This document shows, piece by piece, positions 25,591 through 34,508 of a stretch of DNA of 63,812 nucleotides; position 1 is the stretch's first letter; the number at the start of each line of letters is the position of its first letter. The DNA is taken from assembly GCA_944325085.1 (NCBI GenBank), contig CALUYT010000009.1, positions 1 to 63,812 on the forward strand, given 5' to 3'. This DNA comes from Candidatus Gastranaerophilales bacterium (lineage in GTDB: Bacteria > Cyanobacteriota > Vampirovibrionia > Gastranaerophilales > Gastranaerophilaceae). The notes below the pieces were generated by a model. The model was not told the DNA's origin. It was given only the letters and a program-made list of their open reading frames with translations, and searched no databases. The position numbers and the translations under genes are program-made.

Positions 25591-25826
25591 CAAGTAAAAT
25601 ATTTTTATTATTTTTTTACATTTGACCATGCCCCTTGATAGCGTAAGCAAAAATTCGTGTTATTAATTCTTAATGAAGAAAATTTAATGAAATACTGTAA
25701 AATTTTTAAAAAATTTTATTTGACATTCTAAAATTACAATTTAAAAATTAAGCATGTATTTTTACAATTAGATAAACCTGAAAATTTGTGATAGACTGTA
25801 TTTTATACAAGTAAGAGATAATTACA

Positions 25827-26765
25827 ATGAAAGAATTTTTAAAAACTAATACTGTGACATATAATCTTATGTCTTTTACAGGATTCAAATCATTATTAAT
25901 ATTTTCTTTATTAATGGAAGGTCCAAAATCATATAAAGAACTTAAAGAATATATTAGTAATCATGAATATTTACATGAAAATATCTCTTACGATACACTA
26001 AGAATTTATCTTAATTCTTTACGAGAAATCGGGTGTAACATATCAAGAACAACAATTGATGGGGTTACAAAATATTCTATTGATTCACATCCTTTTAAAT
26101 TAAAAATTGATGATAAACAAGTAAAAAGTATAATTAAAATTTATAAGGCAATATCTAAGACAATTGAAGTTTCAGATTTAATTGCATTACAACAATTCTT
26201 CAATAAAATTTCACAATATGTTGTTAATGATGATTTAAAAAATAAATTGAAAAATTTATCTCCATTAAATAATATTTCGCCTCAATTAATTGAAGAATTA
26301 AGAGGTTTTGCTCAAAATAATACCGAAATAACTGTTGTTTATAATTCACAAAGAAGTGGTCATAAAAATATAACAATATTAGTTGACAAATTATCTATCA
26401 ATAATGGTAAATTGTATGTATCCGGATATAATTCAGAATATGAAAATTATTCAAGTTTTTTAGTGGCAAGAATAATCAAAATTGTGAGTGTAAATATTAA
26501 AAATCGAACATTAACAGTTCCTGATTTAACTGTTGGTTATGAATATAAAAATATTGATAATGATTTTGATATACTTGGCTGTGAGAAAATTATAAAAAAT
26601 GATAATGACAAACTTATAATTGAAATTACTTCAAAAAATAAGTTTGAAATTATGCAACGAATTATGTTTTTATCAAATAAATGCAAAGTTTTATACCCGG
26701 AAAGCTTTAAAGCTGAAATAATTGAAAACCTCCAAAAAATGAAAGAGGGTTATTTTGAAAAGTAA
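25827..26765 (+). CDS. WYL-domain transcriptional regulator (first of tandem pair)
   Basis: A 312-residue protein of the WYL/PafB-C type. An N-terminal winged helix (GFKSLLIFSLLMEGPKSYKELKEYI ... LRIYLNSLREIGCNIS) is followed by a middle helical part and a beta-rich WYL-like domain (EITVVYNSQRSGHKNITILVDKLSINNGKLYVSGYNSE ... FLVARIIKIVSV). The C-terminal extension (IITSKNKFEIMQRIMFLSNKCKVLYPESFK) resembles the WCX region. It overlaps the next gene, a paralog of the same layout, by 11 bases. Such pairs act as one heterodimer in actinobacteria (PafBC, DNA-damage response). The same role here is inference. Confidence 0.7.
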   Translation: MKEFLKTNTVTYNLMSFTGFKSLLIFSLLMEGPKSYKELKEYISNHEYLHENISYDTLRIYLNSLREIGCNISRTTIDGVTKYSIDSHPFKLKIDDKQVKSIIKIYKAISKTIEVSDLIALQQFFNKISQYVVNDDLKNKLKNLSPLNNISPQLIEELRGFAQNNTEITVVYNSQRSGHKNITILVDKLSINNGKLYVSGYNSEYENYSSFLVARIIKIVSVNIKNRTLTVPDLTVGYEYKNIDNDFDILGCEKIIKNDNDKLIIEITSKNKFEIMQRIMFLSNKCKVLYPESFKAEIIENLQKMKEGYFEK

Positions 26766-27684
26766 TAAAAAACTAAATGATGGATGTTTAAAAATATTTC
26801 GCTTATTAAAATTACTATACGAGGACAAAGCTGATTATAGTAGTGTTATTGAAATATTTAAAGGTGATTTGAATGAGCAATCAACAAATAATATTCAAGT
26901 CGTTCTTAATAAATACATGAATGCCCTAAAAATTTTTGGTATTAAAGTTGTTAAGGTAAATAATAAATATAAATTATTAAATAGTATGTATTTTGTAGAT
27001 TTGAGTCTTGAAGATTTAAAATCAATTAATATTTTAGCAAATTCAATAAAAGATTTTCCGGATGAAGATATCACTCAAGAAATTACAGAATTATTGAATT
27101 CAATTAAATTCAGAATGAATAATAAAGATAAAAACACTTTAAATAATCTATCAAATAATACAAATTATGATTTTAAATTTTATTATTCTGATTTAAAAGA
27201 ACAGTTAAAACAGTGTAAAGAGATTTGTAAGTTAGGTCATATTGTTTATATTTTATATTTACAAAATGGCGAAGAAACTCGTTGCAAATGTACTCCTCGA
27301 GATGTTATATATGATTCTAAAACTGCATATTTACAAATTTATGACCTAACATCAAGACAAAATATTGAAATCCCTATTAATAATATTTTGTCTATAAATA
27401 AATTACCTCAGCTTTCTAATTCAATCGAAATGCCAACTACTGTTGTGTATAAATTGAAAAATAGATTAGCTCAAACATACAAAATTAAAGAAAATGAATA
27501 TTCAACTGGTCATGATGAAGATGGGAATTTAATAATAGTAAATAAAAATGAACCATTTGATAAATTATTACATAGACTGATGAGATATTCATTTAATTGC
27601 GAAATTATCTCTCCAAAATATATGAGAGATGATATGATAAAATTAATCAATGAAACCCTAAATAATTATAAAGACGAAACTTAA
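26755..27684 (+). CDS. WYL-domain transcriptional regulator (second of tandem pair)
   Basis: A 309-residue divergent paralog of the preceding protein. It has an N-terminal winged helix (GCLKIFRLLKLLYEDKADYSSVIEIF), a WYL-like beta domain (LGHIVYILYLQNGEETRCKCTPRDVIYDSKTAYLQIYDLTSRQNIEIPINNILSI) and a WCX-like tail (EPFDKLLHRLMRYSFNCEIISPKYM). The start is a TTG at 26755, preceded by GAGGG inside the upstream gene, so translation is coupled. The stop lies 10 bases from the convergent der stop. Target genes are unknown. Confidence 0.65.
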   Translation: MKSNKKLNDGCLKIFRLLKLLYEDKADYSSVIEIFKGDLNEQSTNNIQVVLNKYMNALKIFGIKVVKVNNKYKLLNSMYFVDLSLEDLKSINILANSIKDFPDEDITQEITELLNSIKFRMNNKDKNTLNNLSNNTNYDFKFYYSDLKEQLKQCKEICKLGHIVYILYLQNGEETRCKCTPRDVIYDSKTAYLQIYDLTSRQNIEIPINNILSINKLPQLSNSIEMPTTVVYKLKNRLAQTYKIKENEYSTGHDEDGNLIIVNKNEPFDKLLHRLMRYSFNCEIISPKYMRDDMIKLINETLNNYKDET

Positions 27685-27694
27685 AAAAGAATAA

Positions 27695-29023
27695 TTATTT
27701 TTTATCTTTTCTTTCTCTAACTGAAATTCTTATTGGTGTTCCAAAAAATCCAAAAGCTTCTCTCAGTTTATTTTCTAAATATTTTTTATAACTATCTTTC
27801 AATAATTCTTCATTATTAACAAACAAAATAAATGTAGGCGGTTGAGTTTTTGCTTGAGTAGTATAATATATTTTCAATCTCTTGCCTTTAAAACTTGTAG
27901 GAGGGTTCAATGCATAAGCTTCATTTACAATTTTATTTAATAATCCTGTAGAAACTCTTTTTATACATTGTTCATAAACTTCTGTGCCTTTATCAAAAAT
28001 TTGTCCTAATCTTTGTTTTGTTAATGCACTAATAAAAATTTTAGGAGCGAAACTTAAGAAAGGAATATCGGCAGATAGCTCTTTTTCAAATTTATTTATA
28101 GTATTTGCTTTCTTTTCTTCAATTAAATCCCATTTGTTTATTGCAACAATTAAACCTTTACCGGCTTCAGTAATAATTGAAGATATTTTTTTATCTTGAT
28201 CTGAAATACCTTCTTTAGCATCAATAACCAAAACAGCTACATCGCAATCTCTAATTGAACGTATAGCTCTATCAACTGCAAATTTTTCAACACCATAATC
28301 AACTTTTGATTTTTTTCTTATTCCTGCCGTATCAACAAGTATAAATTCTTTATCATTATATGTGATATAACTATCAATACTATCTCTGGTGGTTCCTGAT
28401 ACATCAGAAACTATTACTCTATCAGTATTTAATAAAGCATTTACAATAGATGATTTTCCTGCATTAGGTCTTCCTACTATTGCAATTTTAATTCTATTAT
28501 CTTCCTGTTCAGCTTCAATAATTTCAAAATCTTCGGTTATGATTTCTAATAAATCACCAACTCCGCCTGAACCGTGTAAGGCAGAAATACCTATAGGGTC
28601 ACCTAATGCTAAAGAATAAAAATCACTTGTCATCATTAGTGAATTTTGGTTATCGCATTTGTTAACCGCTAAAAACACAGGCTTGCCGGATTGTCTTAAA
28701 ATATTAGCAATATCATAATCAACAGGATTTATACCTTCCTGCCCGTCAACAATGAATACAATTTTATCGGCTTCTTCACAAGCCAACTTAGCTTGATCAA
28801 AAATAGAAACCATAATATCATCATCATCGCCAGGAATAATACCTCCGGTATCAATAACAGTGAATCCTTTATTTTGCCACTCAACATCAAAGTATATTCT
28901 ATCGCGAGTAACTCCCGGTAAATCATCTACAATTGAATGTCTTGCCCCAACAAGACGATTAACAAATGTTGATTTACCTACATTAGGTCTTCCTACTATT
29001 GCTACTATCGGTTTTCTTTTCAT
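27695..29023 (-). CDS. der: Ribosome biogenesis GTPase Der (EngA)
   Basis: A 442-residue protein with two tandem GTPase domains, diagnostic for Der, which acts in 50S assembly. Domain 1 has GRPNVGKST (11-19), DTGG and NKCD. Domain 2 has GRPNAGKSS, DTAG and NKWD. A C-terminal KH-like domain (FKGKRLKIYYTTQAKTQPPTFILFVN) follows. Length and order match the family. It is a single gene convergent with the WYL pair. Confidence 0.97.
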   Translation of the reverse strand: MKRKPIVAIVGRPNVGKSTFVNRLVGARHSIVDDLPGVTRDRIYFDVEWQNKGFTVIDTGGIIPGDDDDIMVSIFDQAKLACEEADKIVFIVDGQEGINPVDYDIANILRQSGKPVFLAVNKCDNQNSLMMTSDFYSLALGDPIGISALHGSGGVGDLLEIITEDFEIIEAEQEDNRIKIAIVGRPNAGKSSIVNALLNTDRVIVSDVSGTTRDSIDSYITYNDKEFILVDTAGIRKKSKVDYGVEKFAVDRAIRSIRDCDVAVLVIDAKEGISDQDKKISSIITEAGKGLIVAINKWDLIEEKKANTINKFEKELSADIPFLSFAPKIFISALTKQRLGQIFDKGTEVYEQCIKRVSTGLLNKIVNEAYALNPPTSFKGKRLKIYYTTQAKTQPPTFILFVNNEELLKDSYKKYLENKLREAFGFFGTPIRISVRERKDKK

Positions 29024-29088
29024 AAAATCATACTATCATGAAAATTTTATTTTACCAATTTGAACAGGTTATGAATTATATAAAATTT

Positions 29089-29745
29089 TTATGTAAGTAA
29101 TAAAAAAATAACAAAACAAAATGTGATTATTGAACAAATTCCTACAAATATCCAATAGCTGGACACTTTTGATTTTCTAGGTGTAGATTTGATAGATGTT
29201 TGTTGTGCTAATTTTTTAGTTGGTTGCTTTTTAGTTTTTTTATTTTGAGTTTTTGGTGAAAGTTTTTTCTTTGCTTGAGAATATTTTTGAGCAAGCGTTT
29301 TATCTTTTTTACCTGTTGCAAGAAGTTCTATATCATAGTGCAAATTTAGATTTTTTTTATCCCCGTTTCTATTGTAAACAGAATAATTTATTGCAACTTC
29401 AAATGCTCTTTGTAAACATTCAAGGGCATTTATTCCATCTTTTTTGACAGATGAAGAGTGAACGGATTTATTTCCGCATTTTTTCAAAAAATATAAATCA
29501 GATATAAATTCTTTTTCTTGTTCAGAACCTTGAGAATTATCTTTTAAGGTTGCAAGCATTTGATCAAATGTGTCTTCTGTAGTTCGTTTTTTTCCAAGAA
29601 CGTTTTTGCAAACATTTTCGGCAAAACGTCTTGTTTGACCCATACATTGTTCAAAATATTCATCACGATACAGTTTTTCGGCTTCTGAAATTATTTCGAA
29701 TAAGTTTTTATCTGTTTTTTTTAAAAAATCAAAATTTGTTGCCAT
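29089..29745 (-). CDS. DUF4145/HEPN-like protein with C-terminal membrane anchor
   Basis: A 218-residue protein. Residues 1-115 are helical and resemble the DUF4145 HEPN-type domain (LYRDEYFEQCMGQTRRFAENVCKNVLG ... LYFLKKCGNKSVHSS). The segment 130-185 is Lys/Thr-rich and probably disordered. A single hydrophobic helix (YWIFVGICSIITFCFVIFLLL) closes the protein, so it is tail-anchored with the domain in the cytoplasm. DUF4145 is common in restriction and toxin proteins. Here it stands alone between der and pgi, so the role is unknown. Confidence 0.55.
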   Translation of the reverse strand: MATNFDFLKKTDKNLFEIISEAEKLYRDEYFEQCMGQTRRFAENVCKNVLGKKRTTEDTFDQMLATLKDNSQGSEQEKEFISDLYFLKKCGNKSVHSSSVKKDGINALECLQRAFEVAINYSVYNRNGDKKNLNLHYDIELLATGKKDKTLAQKYSQAKKKLSPKTQNKKTKKQPTKKLAQQTSIKSTPRKSKVSSYWIFVGICSIITFCFVIFLLLT

Positions 29746-29864
29746 TTATTTTCTCTTACTTCCGAAAATAATAGTACAATGTCATATATGAAAAGTCAAA
29801 GAGGTTAATTTTTCATGTTTATATTACAATGTAGAAAAATGGTATCAAAAAAAGGAGAGATATA

Positions 29865-31163
29865 ATGTTAACAAAAAATTCAGCTGTAAAAACAAGTTTC
29901 TCAGGTGTTGATTTCAGCAAATATGAATCAAAAACATCTGCATTTGTAAAAGAATTTGCATCTCGTGCAAATAAAAAAGGTTATTTCTTAAATTGGGTTA
30001 ATTTGCCATCTGAACAATTAAAAAGAGTTGATGAACTTTATGCAATGGTTGAAAAATTTAAAGCTCAAACTAATGTTAAAAAGTTAAGTGTAATGGGTAT
30101 CGGTGGTTCAAAACATACAGTTGAACATATGTTAGGAATTAATGGTCTTAATGTTTGTCATGATGTAGTTGAATTTTATTCAGATGTTGATTCAATTAGT
30201 TTAGCAAGATTTATGCACAGAATTGGAGATATAACATCTTCAAATTATATGATTGCTTCAAAATCAGGTTCAACATTTGAAACTAAAGATGGATTTTTAA
30301 GAGTTCAACAAATGTTGATTGATGCTTATATGGCAAAAGGTCAATCAAAAGAAGAAGCTGAAAAATCAGCAGCAAAACATTTTATAGCTGTAACTGATGC
30401 TAATAATGAAAAAAGTGAATTGCGTCGTACATCTATTGAAAATGGTTGGATTGGTGATTTATTTATTCATGATGACGTTGGCGGAAGATTTTCAGCATTT
30501 GATGATCACGCATTATTTACTTTAATATGGGCTGGTTTACCAAAAGCTGATATGATTGCATTATTAAATGCAGCTCAAGAAGTTTCTTCTCAATCATTAT
30601 CTGAAGATTTAGAAATAAACGATGCATTAAAAGAAGGTATTTTCTGGGCTGATGCAAAATTAAATGGTATTGAAGCTTCTGTACACCAATATATGGGTTC
30701 AATGTTTGAAAATACTGTTTACTGGCATGCTCAAATGCAAAATGAATCAGTAAAAGATACATTAAAACAAGTTGCAAAAGTTCCGGATGCTATGCACCAT
30801 TCAGCAGAAGCTCATTTTAATCCTGCAAATAAACTTGTATTTGCTCTAACAGTTCCTGTAGATAACGGTGTATGTTCAGAGAATGCTAAAGCATATATTG
30901 GAGCATTAACAAAATCATACGAAATTACAGGTGCATTTTTCAAAGAAGAAGTTGAAACTTCAAATATGGGTCTAACTCCATCAGCAGCTGGTGCAATGAC
31001 TCAATTAAGAGCATTTGCAACTGTATATCAAGAAATTGTTGAATGCGTAATGACAGGTAAAGCATTACCTGAAGTTTTAGACAGTGTACTTCAACCACAC
31101 GTAGAATTTTATAAAAAGAATTTGAAAGGTGGAGTTGTTGTTCCTGGTAGAATTTCAAAATAA
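29865..31163 (+). CDS. pgi: Glucose-6-phosphate isomerase
   Basis: A 432-residue glycolytic isomerase interconverting glucose-6-phosphate and fructose-6-phosphate. Conserved sections are VMGIGGSKHTVEHM (sugar-phosphate loop), ASKSGSTFETKDGF, DDVGGRFSAFDDHALF and a C-terminal QPHVEFYKKNLKGG with the catalytic Lys. The length fits the short bacterial type. A strong terminator follows (31190-31228). The ribosome site is GGAGAG. Confidence 0.95.
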   Translation: MLTKNSAVKTSFSGVDFSKYESKTSAFVKEFASRANKKGYFLNWVNLPSEQLKRVDELYAMVEKFKAQTNVKKLSVMGIGGSKHTVEHMLGINGLNVCHDVVEFYSDVDSISLARFMHRIGDITSSNYMIASKSGSTFETKDGFLRVQQMLIDAYMAKGQSKEEAEKSAAKHFIAVTDANNEKSELRRTSIENGWIGDLFIHDDVGGRFSAFDDHALFTLIWAGLPKADMIALLNAAQEVSSQSLSEDLEINDALKEGIFWADAKLNGIEASVHQYMGSMFENTVYWHAQMQNESVKDTLKQVAKVPDAMHHSAEAHFNPANKLVFALTVPVDNGVCSENAKAYIGALTKSYEITGAFFKEEVETSNMGLTPSAAGAMTQLRAFATVYQEIVECVMTGKALPEVLDSVLQPHVEFYKKNLKGGVVVPGRISK

Positions 31164-31189
31164 GATTTTTGGAATTTAATTTGATTTTA

Positions 31190-31228
31190 GAAAACAGTTT
31201 GTAAATTTTTACAAACTGTTTTCTTTTT
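31190..31228 (+). terminator. Intrinsic terminator of pgi
   Basis: A 14-bp perfect stem, left arm 31190-31203 and right arm 31210-31223, followed by a T-run. Confidence 0.9.
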
Positions 31229-31230
31229 TA

Positions 31231-31260
31231 TTGACAAATTTTTTCTTTAGGGGTTATATT
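31231..31260 (+). promoter_or_regulatory. Promoter of the serine-leader transcript
   Basis: TTGACA (31231-31236) is followed at 17-18 bases by TTATAT/TATATT (31254-31260). The predicted start is near 31267, giving an untranslated leader of about 18 bases before the leader peptide. Confidence 0.7.
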
Positions 31261-31284
31261 ATAAATGTAACAAGAAGGAATATT

Positions 31285-31365
31285 ATGATTAAATTATTCG
31301 CTAAATCAAATACCTCCTCCTCCTCCAAGTTCAAATATTCGGGACTTGGCAGTTTTAGCGTGTAA
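31285..31365 (+). CDS. Serine-rich leader peptide (26 aa)
   Basis: A short frame (ATG 31285, TAA 31363) with a GAAGGA ribosome site. Eight of its 26 residues are serine, including four consecutive TCC codons at 31315-31326 after a TCA at 31306. It is followed by a terminator with a competing alternative pairing (31341-31426). Strong promoter, short leader, run of one amino acid's codons and terminator together are the layout of a ribosome-mediated attenuator responding to seryl-tRNA. Expression as a peptide is inferred only. Confidence 0.5.
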   Translation: MIKLFAKSNTSSSSKFKYSGLGSFSV

Positions 31366-31426
31366 TTTTTTAGTATTAGTATAATTATACATGTTTTGAA
31401 AAAGTCCCGTTTGTTGGGACTTTTTT
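31341..31426 (+). promoter_or_regulatory. Attenuator: mutually exclusive antiterminator and terminator
   Basis: The terminator stem is 31399-31408 with 31416-31425 (AAAAAGTCCC/GGGACTTTTT, 7-base loop) and continues into T. The antiterminator is CGGGACTT (31340-31347, inside the leader peptide gene), which pairs perfectly over 8 bases with AAGTCCCG (31402-31409) and so excludes the terminator. A ribosome stalled on the TCC run (31315-31326) would leave 31340 free and favour read-through. A ribosome reaching the stop codon would cover it. Confidence 0.55.
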
Positions 31427-31455
31427 CGTGTGCAAAAGATTTATGTGGAGATAAG

Positions 31456-32988
31456 ATGAATTTAACAGTTAATAATTATAATTTTAAAACCAGACGAAAT
31501 GAACATTACCCTCAATTTAAAGGCGCATTGGATGGTGCTTTAACGGGAGCCTTAAGAACTTTAGATACAAATGATATGGCAAATGCTGTATTAATAGATT
31601 TAGGGGCTATGGTATTACCTCGTTCATATTATGATTATAATCATCGTAATAAAGAGGCCGGATTTGAAACTTTTTTTAGAGAAATTTGCGGAACTTTTAT
31701 TAATTGTTTATCAGCAGGTTTGTTAGCTATAGGAATTTCTAATATTGCTTCTCGCAAAGTTATGCCTGATGTTAAAATTCGTCCTGATACCTGGTATAGT
31801 ACAGATTCAATAAATGTATTGCATAATGCGTGGAAAAATTCTGAAGGTAACACTAATCAATATGTTCAAAATGTTTTAGATAATATTACAGGACAAGATG
31901 GAAACAAATTAAATAGATTTAGTGATATTGAATGGAACAAAGTTGATTGGATTGATGAAAAGGCTTGGGATAATATTGTATGGAATGATCTTAAATATAA
32001 GGATATAACTAATACTTTAAAAACAAGAGACGGTATTATTAATACTTTTACTCAAATTATTCAAGATGAAAAACTTACCAAAGCTGACAAGAAAAATATT
32101 TTCAAAATATTAGAATCAAGAATAACAAATGGGCTTGGAGCTAATCGAGATTTGCATGTAGAAATAAACGGTGCCAAATGGTCAGAAAAATTGGAATATA
32201 TTTTGCGAGATACGTATGATATGGGCAAAGATATATTTACTAATAAAGATATAAATATTGAACAAGCCTTGAAAAAAGTTACTAAATTAAATCGTATTAA
32301 AATCTTTGGAGCATTAGCTGGAGCTTCAGCTTTAGGTTTAACCAATCAATATATAAATAGAAAATTAACAGAAAAAAGAACCGGTAAAAAAGGGTTTGTT
32401 GGAGATGTTGATTATAATGACAAACCTAAAGATAAAGTTTCAGAAAAAAGTAAGCATTTGTGGTTGAAGAAAATAGCTGCCAGTGTAGGTATGGTTGCTA
32501 TGGTTGTTGCTGTAATGAAAGTGAAAAATCCAAAAGATTTTGTTAATAAATTACAATTTACAGGTCCTGTTACAAGTGGTAATGCTATTAAAACAGTTTA
32601 TGCTTCAACTATTGTTGGAAGATTTTTAGCTGCTGATAATGATACAGAACTTAGAGAATCTGTAACAAGAGATTATTTTGGATTTTTAAACTGGCTAGTC
32701 TTTGGTGGTTTTGCAGCTAAAGGAGTTGCAAATTTACTAGATAAAAATCGTGAAAGTTTGTTTAATGTAACAAAAGAAGGAAAAGGTTTAAAACATTGGT
32801 TAAATGATATCCATTTAAAAACACATGCTGAAATTGCATCTAAAGGAAAGGCTTTTGCTAAAAAGAATATATGGAAATTGAATGTAGCACATGCTTCAGG
32901 ATTGTTGTATTCAGCTGTTACTTTAGGTTATTTACTACCGATGATAAATGATAAATTAACTAAAAAGAAAAACAAAAAAGTTAATTAA
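31456..32988 (+). CDS. Lineage-specific membrane-associated protein, unknown function
   Basis: A 510-residue protein. I start at the ATG at 31456, preceded by TGGAG. The frame is open upstream from a TTG at 31396, but that stretch is the attenuator hairpin. Near the N-terminus it carries the motif YPQFKGALDGALTG (F21-K22-G23). Hydrophobic segments occur near residues 60-95, 285-310, 345-365 and 415-440, and a C-terminal SGLLYSAVTLGYLLPM, suggesting membrane association. The tail is Lys-rich (KKKNKKVN). A tryptophan-rich repeat-like patch (EWNKVDWIDEKAWDNIVWNDL) is notable. No family recognised beyond its likely conservation in Gastranaerophilales. Confidence 0.6.
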   Translation: MNLTVNNYNFKTRRNEHYPQFKGALDGALTGALRTLDTNDMANAVLIDLGAMVLPRSYYDYNHRNKEAGFETFFREICGTFINCLSAGLLAIGISNIASRKVMPDVKIRPDTWYSTDSINVLHNAWKNSEGNTNQYVQNVLDNITGQDGNKLNRFSDIEWNKVDWIDEKAWDNIVWNDLKYKDITNTLKTRDGIINTFTQIIQDEKLTKADKKNIFKILESRITNGLGANRDLHVEINGAKWSEKLEYILRDTYDMGKDIFTNKDINIEQALKKVTKLNRIKIFGALAGASALGLTNQYINRKLTEKRTGKKGFVGDVDYNDKPKDKVSEKSKHLWLKKIAASVGMVAMVVAVMKVKNPKDFVNKLQFTGPVTSGNAIKTVYASTIVGRFLAADNDTELRESVTRDYFGFLNWLVFGGFAAKGVANLLDKNRESLFNVTKEGKGLKHWLNDIHLKTHAEIASKGKAFAKKNIWKLNVAHASGLLYSAVTLGYLLPMINDKLTKKKNKKVN

Positions 32989-33063
32989 ATTATAAATGTT
33001 AAGCTAATGTATTAATTTATTCAAAATGTTATAATTGGATAAATTAATACATGGGGTAATATT

Positions 33064-33696
33064 ATGGATGTAAATGTTTTAAAAAATTTATCATATGGGG
33101 TTTATGTTGTTTCAACACCTAATGAAAAAGACAGATCAACAGGTTGTATTGCTAATAGTTTAATGCAAATAACTTATGATACTATTGCGGTTAGTATAAA
33201 TCATAATAATTATACTAATAGTTGTATTGAAAAATACAAGAAGTTTGCTGTTTCAATATTAGGAGTAGATTCAGATGAGAATATTATTCCTATTTTTGGG
33301 TTTCAAACAGGTAAAGATATTAATAAGTTTGAAGGTGTTAAAACAATAAAAGTTGATGGTATTGATATTATAGAAAATTCGGTTGGGTATATAGTTTGTG
33401 AATTAGTTAATAAAATGGAAACAGAAACTCATACTGTATTTTTAGGAAAAATTATAGATGGGGAAATGTTACATAACCAAATTCCTATGACTTATGCTTA
33501 TTATCACGCGGTAAGAAAAGGAAAAAGTCCTAAAAATGCTCCTACATATATAGAAGAAAAACAAAATCCAACTTCAAAAGTTGCATATAAGTGCAGAGTT
33601 TGTGGTTATATATATGAAGGGGACTTAACTAAAGAACCGGATACTTTCGTTTGTCCTGTTTGTAAAAAAGGTAAGGAATTTTTTGATAAATTATAA
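33064..33696 (+). CDS. High-molecular-weight rubredoxin (flavin reductase domain plus rubredoxin)
   Basis: A 210-residue fusion. Residues 1-155 are a flavin-reductase-like FMN-binding domain (GVYVVSTPNEKDRSTGCIANSLMQIT ... INHNNYTNSCI). Residues 170-210 are a rubredoxin with two Fe-binding knuckles (CRVCGYIYEGD and CPVCKKGKEFF). Such proteins pass electrons from NAD(P)H to flavodiiron proteins or similar in oxygen and nitric oxide detoxification of anaerobes. No flavodiiron protein gene lies in the window. A strong terminator follows. Confidence 0.9.
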   Translation: MDVNVLKNLSYGVYVVSTPNEKDRSTGCIANSLMQITYDTIAVSINHNNYTNSCIEKYKKFAVSILGVDSDENIIPIFGFQTGKDINKFEGVKTIKVDGIDIIENSVGYIVCELVNKMETETHTVFLGKIIDGEMLHNQIPMTYAYYHAVRKGKSPKNAPTYIEEKQNPTSKVAYKCRVCGYIYEGDLTKEPDTFVCPVCKKGKEFFDKL

Positions 33697-33697
33697 T

Positions 33698-33737
33698 AAA
33701 TAGACCCTACATTTTTAATGTAGGGTCTATTTATTTT
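33698..33737. terminator. Bidirectional intrinsic terminator
   Basis: A 14-bp stem, 33698-33711 with 33719-33732 (AAATAGACCCTACA and its complement), then a T-run. It separates the convergent rubredoxin and 33738 genes. Confidence 0.88.
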
Positions 33738-34358
33738 TTATTTTTTTATTCCGAAAAATACAGCTTCTGCAAATTCTTCACCATATTGATTTTTGATTCT
33801 TATGTAGTTTTCGGATTCTCTAATTTTTGCTTTTTTATTTATTTGAGGTTTAACTTCCGCTTTAGGCCATATAATTGGCTCTTTTTTAGGTTTAATCTCT
33901 TGGGTTTGTTCTATTGCTTTAGTTGGTTGTTGTTCGACGGTTTTATTTGGTTCAGGCAAAATTTCTGCTTCAGGTTCTTTTTTTGCCGGCGCGATGTAGC
34001 GTCTTTCATAGCGTCTTTGTTCTTTTGTTTCTTTAGATAGTCTTGTTGGATTTTTTCCTTTTTGAGCAAAGTCTTTTGTCTCAAGTTTATTTTTTATAAA
34101 GGTGTCTAAGTTTTCTTTTGAAATATTATCACCTTCAAATTTTTGAAAAACTTTATAGCCGATCGCTTTTAGTTTTCTAAGAAAATTTTCATCTTCACTA
34201 TCAGGAACTGAAATTCTTGCTTGTCCTGTTTTACTTTTACCAATTAGACCATTTGGGTAAGATTCAATAAGTTCTCTTAATTTGGCTTTTTTAGCACCAT
34301 TAACACCTGCTTGTGTTATAGGAATTCTGTATGTTGATCCAAAACTTATTTCTGTCAT
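33738..34358 (-). CDS. Lineage-specific basic protein with N-terminal F-G motif
   Basis: A 206-residue, Lys-rich protein. It opens MTEISFGSTYRIP, with the F-G motif at residues 6-7. Residues 20-100 look folded (KLRELIESYPNGLIGKSKTGQARISVPDSEDENFLRKLKAIGYKVFQKF). Residues 100-175 are a disordered Pro/Glu/Lys stretch. The last 30 residues (SENYIRIKNQYGEEFAEAVFFGIKK) form a conserved-looking tail. There is no signal peptide or membrane helix. Function unknown. Confidence 0.55.
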   Translation of the reverse strand: MTEISFGSTYRIPITQAGVNGAKKAKLRELIESYPNGLIGKSKTGQARISVPDSEDENFLRKLKAIGYKVFQKFEGDNISKENLDTFIKNKLETKDFAQKGKNPTRLSKETKEQRRYERRYIAPAKKEPEAEILPEPNKTVEQQPTKAIEQTQEIKPKKEPIIWPKAEVKPQINKKAKIRESENYIRIKNQYGEEFAEAVFFGIKK

Positions 34359-34508
34359 TTTATACTCCTTTTTTTTATTAAAGCCAATAATTTTATTTTT
34401 TGCTAGGTGTTTTATTAAATATTATTAAGGTTTAAAAATATTGCATGGCAAAAATTTTTGTTTAGGGATTTTCAATACTCCATAATGTTTTAATATAAGG
34501 ATTTATTT

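Noticed and set aside
31396-31455. TTG start extending the 31456 protein by 20 residues
   Set aside because: The extension is the attenuator hairpin itself. The ATG at 31456 has a proper ribosome site.
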